Positions 7,785-15,211 of a DNA stretch of 64,000 nucleotides are shown piece by piece. The stretch is from RI-92 sp040235555 (GTDB lineage Bacteria > Pseudomonadota > Gammaproteobacteria > UBA6429 > Thiohalophilaceae). Below the pieces are notes generated by a model. The model did not search any database. It worked only from the letters and a program-made list of their open reading frames with translations, and was not told the DNA's origin. How positions within the stretch are numbered: the first letter of the stretch is position 1; each line of letters starts with the position of its first letter. The stretch is from assembly GCA_040235555.1 (NCBI GenBank), contig JBECKZ010000175.1:1-64000 (forward strand). Reading direction: 5' to 3'. The translations under genes and the position numbers were made by a program.

Positions 7785-8312
7785 ATGAGCAACAATGACT
7801 CACCTGGTACGATTCTGGTGGCAATCGACAGCTCGTATAACTCAATGCTGGCAGCCGGTGTCGGGGCACGCATGGCAAAACTGCTCGGCGCTCACCTGGG
7901 TTTAATCCACGTCCTTGGTTTACCCGAACAAAGTTTCTGGGGCGGTGTGGAAGCACGCATGAAAGACGAGATCCGTAGCGAGGCCGAACGTCATCTCACG
8001 GCTATCTCCGAGAAAATGCATTCGGTGTGCGACATCCTGCCCGAGTTTTTCATCGTCGAAGGTCTGCCTGAGGCAGAGATCCAGAAAGTCGTTGCCGATG
8101 ATAATAGTATCATCATGGTGATTGCCGGACGTTACGGTGTCGCCAGTGAAAAACACTCGCATCTGCGACTGGGCCGCGCACGCGGACATGTGCCGATCAA
8201 ACTCATGGAATCACTCAAAGTGCCACTACTGGTCGTACCGCCGGACATTCCGCTGTCACACATCTGTCCAGCCATGGCGGAAATGACAACATCTCCAGCT
8301 GCACAAACTTGA
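7785..8312 (+). CDS. universal stress protein (UspA family)
   Basis: 175 residues. The opening strand and loop TILVAIDSSYNSMLAAGVGA and the middle IHVLG are typical of UspA domains. The nucleotide loop is altered: after VIAGRYG comes VASEKHSHLRLGRARGHVP rather than the usual GxxG(x9)G(S/T). ATP binding is therefore doubtful. The C-terminus (KVPLLVVPP) is canonical, followed by a 20-residue tail. It precedes the TauE-like exporter by 39 bases and is likely cotranscribed with it; Usp genes near TauE/SafE exporters are common. Likely a stress-related accessory protein; exact role unknown. Confidence 0.85.
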   Translation: MSNNDSPGTILVAIDSSYNSMLAAGVGARMAKLLGAHLGLIHVLGLPEQSFWGGVEARMKDEIRSEAERHLTAISEKMHSVCDILPEFFIVEGLPEAEIQKVVADDNSIIMVIAGRYGVASEKHSHLRLGRARGHVPIKLMESLKVPLLVVPPDIPLSHICPAMAEMTTSPAAQT

Positions 8313-8351
8313 TGACATCCAAAACAGAATAAAAGATTAGGCTGAACTATC

Positions 8352-9275
8352 ATGGAAATCTTTCTTCCCATCGCCCATATGGACGTCAATTTGTTATTGA
8401 TTTTGTCCTTTGGTTTCATCGTTGGATTACTCTCCGGGCTGGTAGGCGTCGGTGGCGGCTTCCTGATCACGCCCTTATTAATCTTCACCGGCGTACCACC
8501 ACTGGTCGCAGTCGCAACTGGCTCAGCACAAATCGTGGGGACCTCGGCCGCCGGCAGTTACGCTCACTGGCGACTGGGGAATGTGGATTTCAAAATGGCG
8601 ATCCTGCTGTTGCTGGGCAGCTGGACCGGCGGTGGCCTCGGCGTATTTCTCGCGCGCGCCCTGCAGCAAAGTGGACAGTTCGGTAACATCGTGACATTTC
8701 TGTATGTGGTCCTGTTGGGCTTTATCGGCGTAAGCATGCTGATCGAGTCCGTCAACGCCGTTCGCCGTCGCACCAGTTCATCTGGCGCAACGTCGGACAA
8801 GAAAAAGACCGGCAAGAGCTGGTTAGATAAACTGCCAATGCAAATCAATTTTCCGGTATCCGGCCTACAACTCCCTCTCGTGGTCCCACTGGTACTGGGC
8901 GTCGGTGTGGGTGTATTGACCTCGCTCATGGGTGTCGGTGGCGGCTTCATCATGGTACCGATCATGCTCTACATGCTAAAAATGCCGACCAAGGTGGTAG
9001 TCGGTACCTCACTGTTTCAATTGCTGTTTACCACAGCCGTGGTCGCCACCATGCAAGCCGGGATCAACATGTCAGTGGATCCGTTCCTGGCCCTGACCCT
9101 GATCCTGGGTTCAATCCTGGGCACGCATTGGGGAACGATACTGAGTGTGCGCCTGCCGGCAGAACAATTGCGACTGGTACTGGCCCTGGTTGTAGTCGGG
9201 GTCGCTATCAAAATGCTCTGGGGTTTGCTGGCCACCCCGGCTGAACTGTATTCGCTATCGGTGCTACTGCAATGA
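8352..9275 (+). CDS. sulfite/anion exporter, TauE/SafE family
   Basis: 307 residues and about eight membrane helices in two repeats. Each half starts with the family signature: LVGVGGGFLITPLLI near the N-terminus and LMGVGGGFIMVPIML in the second half. A charged cytoplasmic loop separates them (RRRTSSSGATSDKKK). The family exports sulfite, sulfoacetate or other small organosulfur anions across the inner membrane; the substrate here is not shown by the sequence. The stop overlaps the next start (ATGA), so translation of the TIGR02186 gene is coupled to this one, which suggests that the two proteins work together. Confidence 0.88.
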   Translation: MEIFLPIAHMDVNLLLILSFGFIVGLLSGLVGVGGGFLITPLLIFTGVPPLVAVATGSAQIVGTSAAGSYAHWRLGNVDFKMAILLLLGSWTGGGLGVFLARALQQSGQFGNIVTFLYVVLLGFIGVSMLIESVNAVRRRTSSSGATSDKKKTGKSWLDKLPMQINFPVSGLQLPLVVPLVLGVGVGVLTSLMGVGGGFIMVPIMLYMLKMPTKVVVGTSLFQLLFTTAVVATMQAGINMSVDPFLALTLILGSILGTHWGTILSVRLPAEQLRLVLALVVVGVAIKMLWGLLATPAELYSLSVLLQ

Positions 9276-10027
9276 AACGTCTGACTTTCCTGTTTACCCT
9301 GTGTCTTCTGATCATGAGCCGGCTTGCCACGGCCGCGGATCATTCCCTCGTGACTGGTATGCAGTCCGAACATGTTGATATCACCGTAAACTTCACCGGA
9401 CAGGACACACTGATATTCGGCGCCTTATCCAAACAGGGTGATGTCATCATCAAGGTCAATTCACCCGATATGAACATGGACCTGTCACACAAACGCTCAA
9501 TTGGTCCACTCTGGCTTGATGGCGGCAAACTCACCGTACGCAAGTCACCCGGCTTGTATTACCTGTTGTCTTCCAAACCCATCGACAAGATTGTCTCCAC
9601 CGCGGAAGAACAAAAGTACGGCTTGCACCTGCGCGATGCCCTGAAGAATGCGGAGGTTGACAGTACGGCGGCAGCCAGCATGGGCGACTGGCGCAGCGCA
9701 TTTATCAACCTGAAAAAAGAAGCCGGCCTGTTTCGCAAAATACCCGATGCCGTCAAACTACTGGAGAAGCGCCTGTTCGTGGCAACCATTCAGCTGCCAG
9801 CCAATATTCCGCTGGGCACCTACCAGCTCGATATTTATCTCGCCCAGAACGGACATATCATCAGTCATCAGACCCGGCACCTGGATGTTCATCAGGTAAA
9901 GCTCGAACACTGGATTGCTAACGCGGTCAACCTGCACTCCTGGGTGTTTGGCGTGTCGTTTACCGTGTTTGCCATGCTGCTCGGCCTGACCCTCGGTATG
10001 GCACTGCGTCGCAGCACTGCCAGCTAA
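9272..10027 (+). CDS. TIGR02186-family membrane-anchored periplasmic protein
   Basis: 251 residues. A signal peptide covers 1-21 (ending RLATAAD). The periplasmic part opens with HVDITVNFTGQDTLIFGAL, typical of the TIGR02186/Alph_Pro_TM family. A single C-terminal membrane helix (about 225-245, VFGVSFTVFAMLLGLTLGMA) ends in a short positively charged tail. Members of this family are regularly found directly after TauE/SafE exporters, as here with a 4-base overlap. It is probably a periplasmic partner of that exporter; biochemistry is not established. Confidence 0.82.
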   Translation: MKRLTFLFTLCLLIMSRLATAADHSLVTGMQSEHVDITVNFTGQDTLIFGALSKQGDVIIKVNSPDMNMDLSHKRSIGPLWLDGGKLTVRKSPGLYYLLSSKPIDKIVSTAEEQKYGLHLRDALKNAEVDSTAAASMGDWRSAFINLKKEAGLFRKIPDAVKLLEKRLFVATIQLPANIPLGTYQLDIYLAQNGHIISHQTRHLDVHQVKLEHWIANAVNLHSWVFGVSFTVFAMLLGLTLGMALRRSTAS

Positions 10028-10135
10028 TTACACAGCTTTGAATTGAAAGTAGACGGAGTTGATGAACTCATCACGCTGTCTGATTTATTTTATTATAAAC
10101 AACTCCCGCTCGTGATACCCAGACCTGCTTGAGCA

Positions 10136-10483
10136 TCAGGTGCCGAGATAACCCCGCACCAGCAAGTACAAGGCAAACACTGCCATTGCGGCATGAATCC
10201 CTACGACTACCATCGGCGGAGGCTTTCGGCCCTCGCGCAAGGCCAGTAACACCAGGCCTCCGGCCAGGGCCAGCACAAACAATAATGCTGCATTGTTATA
10301 AAGCAGGTGATGGTCAGGTTCCTGGAAGATTGCGACCACCAGCAGCACTAATGCCGTGACAGCGATCCCGGCATGGCCTAAACCCATAGCCAGCGATCCT
10401 TTTTTATAGCGCACACCGACAAAGATAATATACACACCGACCAACATGGCCAGACCGAATAGCAGGATTGCGTAAAAGAACAT
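10136..10483 (-). CDS. small four-helix membrane protein of unknown function
   Basis: 115 residues with four predicted membrane helices: about 3-23, 37-55, 63-82 and 90-110. Short charged loops include RYKKGS and REGRKPPP. The helical hairpin with GLGHAGIAVTALVLL and a histidine-containing loop EPDHHLLYNNAA is notable, but I do not recognise a family. It lies alone, convergent with the TIGR02186 gene and downstream of the leftward mmsA gene, with about 170 bases between them, so it could be in the mmsA transcript. Real gene likely, from codon use and helical pattern. Confidence 0.65.
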   Translation of the reverse strand: MFFYAILLFGLAMLVGVYIIFVGVRYKKGSLAMGLGHAGIAVTALVLLVVAIFQEPDHHLLYNNAALLFVLALAGGLVLLALREGRKPPPMVVVGIHAAMAVFALYLLVRGYLGT

Positions 10484-10652
10484 GATTGCTCCCGAAGTAC
10501 GATCGATGTCGTCAATACAACAACTATTGAACGTTCTGTGGACTTTATAATTTCGCCAAAGTTTCCACCGGCGAGATCAAATTTCACAGGAATTGCATTT
10601 ATTATCCAACAGAATGGTACCGATCTGTAGCGGGAATTGCGTGGAGGCGGGA

Positions 10653-12149
10653 TTATTTCATGGTGGGCAGCACAAACTCTGTATGTGCCGAGGGTTCGTC
10701 TGGCCAACGCGATGTCACGGTCTTGAGTCGGGTATAAAAACGCACCCCATCGGGACCATGCACGTGCAGATTACCGAAAAGAGATCGTTTCCAACCACCA
10801 AAACTGTGATAAGCCATGGGCACGGGGATTGGAACATTGATACCAACCATGCCCGCCTGCACGGCGTGACTAAAGCGACGCGCAATGCCACCATCACGGG
10901 TAAAGATCGCAGTACCATTACCGAATTCGTGTTCATTAATAAAACGCAGCGCAGTCTCGAAGTCGGGTACCCGCACGACCACCAGTACCGGACCGAAGAT
11001 CTCTTCGCGGTAGATACGCATTTGTGGTGTCACGTGATCGAACAAACTACCGCCGATGAAAAAGCCCTCTGCATGACCTGGTACATTCACGTCGCGTCCG
11101 TCCACTACCAGACTCGCCCCTTCATTGATTCCACTGTCAATGTACTCGCGTATGCGCGCTCGGTGTGCACCAGTCACCACTGGCCCCATCTCTGCTGTTT
11201 GATCCTCACCGGAACCTAGCTTGAGGGCACTTACCCGCGGTGCCAGTTTTTCAACCAGGCTATCTGCTACCTCACCGACAGCAACCGCAACCGATATCGC
11301 CATGCAGCGCTCCCCGGCCGACCCAAAGGCAGACCCCATCAGTGCATTGACTGCCTGATCCAGATCGGCATCCGGCATCACGATCATATGATTCTTGGCA
11401 CCACCCAGGGCCTGTACCCGTTTGCCGTGATGCGACGCGGTACGATAAATGTATTCTGCGATGGGGGTGGACCCCACAAAACTGACGGCAGCCACATCCG
11501 GATCGGTCAGCAACACCTCCACCGCTTCTTTGTCACCATTGACGACATTAAATACCCCATCGGGTAAACCCGCTTCCTGCAGCAGTTCTGCCAGCCGCAA
11601 GGGGCAGGAGGGATCCCGTTCAGAGGGTTTGAGGACAAAGCTATTGCCGCAGGCCAGTGCGATCGGGAACATCCACATCGGTACCATGGCAGGAAAATTA
11701 AACGGGGTGATGCCGGCACACACGCCGAGTGGTTGCCGCAGTGACCAGCTGTCCACGCCGGTACCCACATTCTCCGAGTGTTCGCCCTTGAGCAGATGCG
11801 GGATCCCACAGGCAAACTCCACAACTTCGAGACCGCGCGTCACTTCACCTTCGGCATCGCTGAGCAACTTGCCATGTTCACGGGTAATCAATGCGGCCAA
11901 CTCACCGGCATGCTTCTCCACCAGGTCACGAAAACGAAACATTATGCGGGCACGGCGTAAGGGGGTGGTCGCCGCCCATGCGGGAAAGGCCGCGTGGGCT
12001 GCCGCGATGGCTTGCCGGGTATCCTCAGCGTTGGCAAGCGCGACTTCAGCACTGACGGCACCGGTTGCCGGATTAAACACCGGGGCGCGGCGTTCACCAA
12101 CGCCGTTGATATGACGACCGTTGATGAAGTGTTGCAGGGTGATTGTCAT
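10653..12149 (-). CDS. mmsA: methylmalonate-semialdehyde dehydrogenase (CoA-acylating)
   Basis: 498 residues, the normal family length. It oxidises methylmalonate or malonate semialdehyde with NAD and CoA to propionyl-CoA or acetyl-CoA, a step in valine, beta-alanine and inositol breakdown. Aldehyde dehydrogenase landmarks are all visible: the oxyanion Asn151 in TPFNFP, the cofactor loop FVGSTPIAEYIY, and the catalytic Cys282 in SAGERCMAIS. A typical family end (FGGWKRSLFGNLHVHGPDGV) follows. The usual catalytic glutamate of hydrolytic ALDHs is replaced by the LGGAKNH segment, as in the CoA-acylating MmsA/IolA branch. The next gene, divergent across 700 bases, starts a branched-chain-type ABC transporter, so a role in valine use is plausible but inferred. 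Confidence 0.92.
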   Translation of the reverse strand: MTITLQHFINGRHINGVGERRAPVFNPATGAVSAEVALANAEDTRQAIAAAHAAFPAWAATTPLRRARIMFRFRDLVEKHAGELAALITREHGKLLSDAEGEVTRGLEVVEFACGIPHLLKGEHSENVGTGVDSWSLRQPLGVCAGITPFNFPAMVPMWMFPIALACGNSFVLKPSERDPSCPLRLAELLQEAGLPDGVFNVVNGDKEAVEVLLTDPDVAAVSFVGSTPIAEYIYRTASHHGKRVQALGGAKNHMIVMPDADLDQAVNALMGSAFGSAGERCMAISVAVAVGEVADSLVEKLAPRVSALKLGSGEDQTAEMGPVVTGAHRARIREYIDSGINEGASLVVDGRDVNVPGHAEGFFIGGSLFDHVTPQMRIYREEIFGPVLVVVRVPDFETALRFINEHEFGNGTAIFTRDGGIARRFSHAVQAGMVGINVPIPVPMAYHSFGGWKRSLFGNLHVHGPDGVRFYTRLKTVTSRWPDEPSAHTEFVLPTMK

Positions 12150-12377
12150 GTTTCACTACACGCCGAGGTATTCGTGCATGATCTGCGATTGCACATGCAA
12201 TCACATCGGCGTGCCTGCATGAATCGAATGACTGTTTCTGAAGATCTAGTCATTTTTCGCATTGCACAGGACGTCTCCCAAATGTTATCGATATTAAGGT
12301 TAGTACGTTACTTGCCGGTGTGATTTTGCGACATTTCGCGCAAGTTTCGCACAATGAGCGACACCACTGTTTAAATC

Positions 12378-12400
12378 GGCATATACCATTAATATATGCC
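12378..12400. promoter_or_regulatory. inverted repeat GGCATATA-N7-TATATGCC, candidate operator for mmsA
   Basis: Perfect 8-base arms with a 7-base spacer, about 230 bases upstream of the mmsA start. Size and symmetry suit a dimeric helix-turn-helix regulator. No regulator gene is adjacent. Confidence 0.35.
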
Positions 12401-12518
12401 AATTATCCCGTAACGATGAACACCCATAGACCAGAACCATAATCATCCGGCGGAGTGATAGATAAACAACAAAGATATTTAGTGTATGCTGAGATAAATA
12501 TCGTATACCAGATTCAGT

Positions 12519-12537
12519 TTGGCGATCGGATCGCCAA
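12519..12537. promoter_or_regulatory. perfect palindrome TTGGCGATC-G-GATCGCCAA, candidate operator
   Basis: Nine-base perfect arms around one base, GC-rich inside an AT-rich region, midway between mmsA and the ABC transporter operon. It resembles a dimeric repressor site and could serve either direction. Confidence 0.4.
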
Positions 12538-12855
12538 TTATTTCGATACTATTATCTTTCTCCCGCATTGCAACACAGCCTATGCGTGTGCCTATCGGGG
12601 GCTGATTAGTAAATTACTTTATGATAATACGTTTTATTCAGACGCCTAAAGCCAATATACAATATTACTGATAAAGTATCGTAGATTTACTGATACAGGT
12701 CATGATCCTACCTTGATACGCTATATTCAGGCTAACTATTTGAAAAACTAGCTACCCAGACCCAAAGAATACGACTAGTATTTGAAATGCAATCTTGAAT
12801 GCCAATTCTCACCACACGATAAATCGAACCAAAATACGACCAGGAGGAGAAAATC

Positions 12856-14208
12856 ATGCAAGACGATAATTCGAATAATCACAACCGTGGCCGCCGCGAT
12901 TTTATGCGGCTGGGCATCGGTATCGCCGGCGGGCTGGCCCTGCCGGGTGCATTCGTATCACGTGCATTAGCGGCGGAACATGCACCGATCGGCACATGGC
13001 CTGCAGGTGCGTCGGGCGACTCCGTGTTTATCGGTATGGCTGTACCACGCACCGGCGCTTATGCCGCACAAGGCGAAGACGAGCTCAAGGGCTGGCAACT
13101 GGCGATTGAGCATCTCAACAGTGGTCATGAGCTGATACGAAAGATCTCGCCCAAAACCAAGAAAGGCGTACTCGGCAAGAAAGTGAAATACGGTGTTGCC
13201 GATTCTGGCGCCAAGCCGAACAGGGGTGTGCAAGCTGCTCAGCGCTTCATTACCGAGAACAAGGCAATCCTGATCACCGGCGCTACCTCGAGCGCGGTCG
13301 CGGTCGCACTCAACAAGCTTGCCCAGCGCGACAAGGTGTTGTACGTCACCGGCATCTCCGGCTCGAACGACACCACCGGTAAGGACTGTGTGCGCTACGG
13401 CTTCCGCCAGTGTTTCTACGGCGAGACAGCCGCGAATGCCCTCGGCCCGGTCCTGATTAAGGCCTATGGCAAAGGCCGCAAAATGGCGTTCATGACACCA
13501 GACTACACCTATGGCCACACCGTCACCAAATCGATGAGCGAGTATCTCATCAAGAACGGTGGCTGGAAGATGGTGACCAACCAGGTTTCCCCACTCGGTG
13601 CCCCCGACTTCAGCTCCTACCTGACCAACATTGCCAATTCCGGCGCCGAAGTCCTGATTAACGTCAACTGGGGCCACGATGCCGTGCTGTCGACGCAACA
13701 GGCAAAGCAGTTTGGTCTGCTGCCGAAGATGAAACTGGCGTTCCCGTATCAGATACCATTCCTCGCCAAGGAAGTAGGCCCGGAAATTACGGAGGGTGTC
13801 TACGCGGCAACCGATTTCTGGTGGACGCTTGAGGACAAGTATCCGATAGCGAAGATGTTCGTCGAGGAGTTTCAGAAGAAGTACGGCTACCGCCCGGAAT
13901 GGACCGCGGAAAATGGCTACATGTCGATCGCCATGTGGGCAGATGCGGTGGAACACGCCGGCACTTTCTATCCACCAGCCGTCATCAAGTCCTTCGAAGC
14001 TGGTCGTACCCTCCATTCAATGGTCGGTACGGAGCACATGCGCGCGGCGGATCACCAGATGGTGCGTCCGGTCATCATCGTCAAAGGCAAGGCACCGAAA
14101 GACATGCGTAACAAGGAAGACTTCTGGGAGGTCACCGAGGTCGTCCCCGGCGCACCCTTGATGCAAAAGCCAGATGCGTTTGGGTGTAAACTAGGTCCAT
14201 ATACCTGA
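12856..14208 (+). CDS. branched-chain-type ABC transporter substrate-binding protein (Tat-exported)
   Basis: 450 residues. RRDFMRLGIGIAGGLALPGA at about 13-32 is a Tat signal, so the protein is exported folded. The mature part belongs to the Leu/Ile/Val and amide/urea binding family (periplasmic binding fold type I): VFIGMAVPRTGAYAAQGEDE, then RFITENKAILITGATSS, then FMTPDYTYGHTVTKSMSEYL. It captures the ligand for the permease/ATPase genes that follow from 14323. A strong AGGAGGAG precedes the start. A hairpin in the 114-base gap to the first permease gene would allow more binding protein than membrane components to be made. The ligand could be an amino acid, amide or short carboxylate; unknown. 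Confidence 0.88.
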   Translation: MQDDNSNNHNRGRRDFMRLGIGIAGGLALPGAFVSRALAAEHAPIGTWPAGASGDSVFIGMAVPRTGAYAAQGEDELKGWQLAIEHLNSGHELIRKISPKTKKGVLGKKVKYGVADSGAKPNRGVQAAQRFITENKAILITGATSSAVAVALNKLAQRDKVLYVTGISGSNDTTGKDCVRYGFRQCFYGETAANALGPVLIKAYGKGRKMAFMTPDYTYGHTVTKSMSEYLIKNGGWKMVTNQVSPLGAPDFSSYLTNIANSGAEVLINVNWGHDAVLSTQQAKQFGLLPKMKLAFPYQIPFLAKEVGPEITEGVYAATDFWWTLEDKYPIAKMFVEEFQKKYGYRPEWTAENGYMSIAMWADAVEHAGTFYPPAVIKSFEAGRTLHSMVGTEHMRAADHQMVRPVIIVKGKAPKDMRNKEDFWEVTEVVPGAPLMQKPDAFGCKLGPYT

Positions 14209-14228
14209 GGTCGACTCGCATAAACGGC

Positions 14229-14257
14229 CATCGTGGGCGGCCTCGCCGCTCACGATG
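14229..14257 (+). terminator. intra-operon hairpin after the binding-protein gene
   Basis: Arms of 13 bases (CATCGTGGGCGGC and GCCGCTCACGATG) with one mismatch and a three-base loop, 21 bases after the stop. There is no T run. Such hairpins commonly protect or partly end the transcript of a highly expressed binding protein upstream of its permease genes. Confidence 0.6.
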
Positions 14258-14322
14258 TCTGATTTGCGCTCTTAATGGATTCGTTTTAACCCAACAATAG
14301 TTTTTGTTTCAATACGCAGACG

Positions 14323-15198
14323 ATGGTTACCTGGGCAAATTTTCTTTCGCAGTTATTCAACGGCCTCGCCCTCGGGGCACTGCTGGCACTGATCAGTTCC
14401 GGACTCACAATCATTTACGGCACGCTCGGTGTGCTGAATCTTGCGCACGGCGCCATGTTCATGCTCGGCGGTTACGCCGGTTATGTGGCGTACGAGAAAA
14501 CCGGCTCATACATCGTGGCGGTGATTGTTGGCACACTGTTCGTAGGCATAGTTGGCGTGGTAATGGAGCGGGTTATTATTCGACGCTTCTATCATCGGCC
14601 GCCCGAAGACCAGCTGCTGGTCACCTTCGGCCTGGCGATCTTCTTCGTGGAAATCGTTCGCTATTTCTTTTCGAGCCTGAGCAAGACCGTGCCACCACCG
14701 TCAATATTCTCAGGTATTACCTCGCTCGGGGTCATGTTCTATCCAACATATCGGCTCGCCGTAGTTGGTATCGTCGCCGTCGCACTTCTCGTGTTGTTCC
14801 TCGTGTTGTACAAAACACGCCTTGGCCTGATCGTGCGCGCGGGTATCGAGGACTCGGAAATGGTCGATTCGCTTGGCATCAACGTCGACCGGATCTTCAT
14901 GCTGGTGTTCGGGATTGGATCGATGGCAGCAGGCTTTGCCGGTATCGTCAATGCCCCGGTGGTCTCACTCACACCCGATGTCGGTGAGGCGATCCTGGTG
15001 CAGACGTTCGTGGTCGTGGTGATCGGCGGCGTCGGCTCATTCCCGGGCGCCGTGCTCGGCGGCCTGATCGCCGGCGAGATCATCAGCATTACCTCGATGT
15101 TTAACCCCGGTTATGCCTACGTCATGCTATTCGCGGCCATGACACTGGTACTGATGTTCCGCCCGCAGGGATTGCTCGGCACTCTGGGTCGCGAGTGA
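14323..15198 (+). CDS. branched-chain-type ABC transporter permease, LivH family
   Basis: 291 residues, about eight membrane helices. The N-terminal segment LFNGLALGALLALISSGLTI and then TLGVLNLAHGAMFMLGGYAG are the LivH signature. The coupling region in the second half (GLIVRAGIEDSEMVDSLGIN) contacts the ATPase. The end, LMFRPQGLLGT, is typical. It is the first of two permeases of the importer whose binding protein is at 12856; the second permease is 13 bases downstream. The protein sits in the inner membrane. Confidence 0.92.
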   Translation: MVTWANFLSQLFNGLALGALLALISSGLTIIYGTLGVLNLAHGAMFMLGGYAGYVAYEKTGSYIVAVIVGTLFVGIVGVVMERVIIRRFYHRPPEDQLLVTFGLAIFFVEIVRYFFSSLSKTVPPPSIFSGITSLGVMFYPTYRLAVVGIVAVALLVLFLVLYKTRLGLIVRAGIEDSEMVDSLGINVDRIFMLVFGIGSMAAGFAGIVNAPVVSLTPDVGEAILVQTFVVVVIGGVGSFPGAVLGGLIAGEIISITSMFNPGYAYVMLFAAMTLVLMFRPQGLLGTLGRE

Positions 15199-15211
15199 AG
15201 GTAAACAACTG

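Larger units (their letters stand above)
12150..12855. other. long divergent intergenic region between mmsA and the ABC transporter
   Basis: About 700 AT-rich bases without a convincing gene. It must hold promoters in both directions. Two clean inverted repeats (12378-12400 and 12519-12537) are candidate operators. The strong ribosome-binding site AGGAGGAG is just before 12856. Confidence 0.55.

Noticed and set aside
12455..12649. 64-codon rightward frame between mmsA and the transporter
   Set aside because: AT-rich, spans the 12519-12537 palindrome, and has no domain-like pattern.
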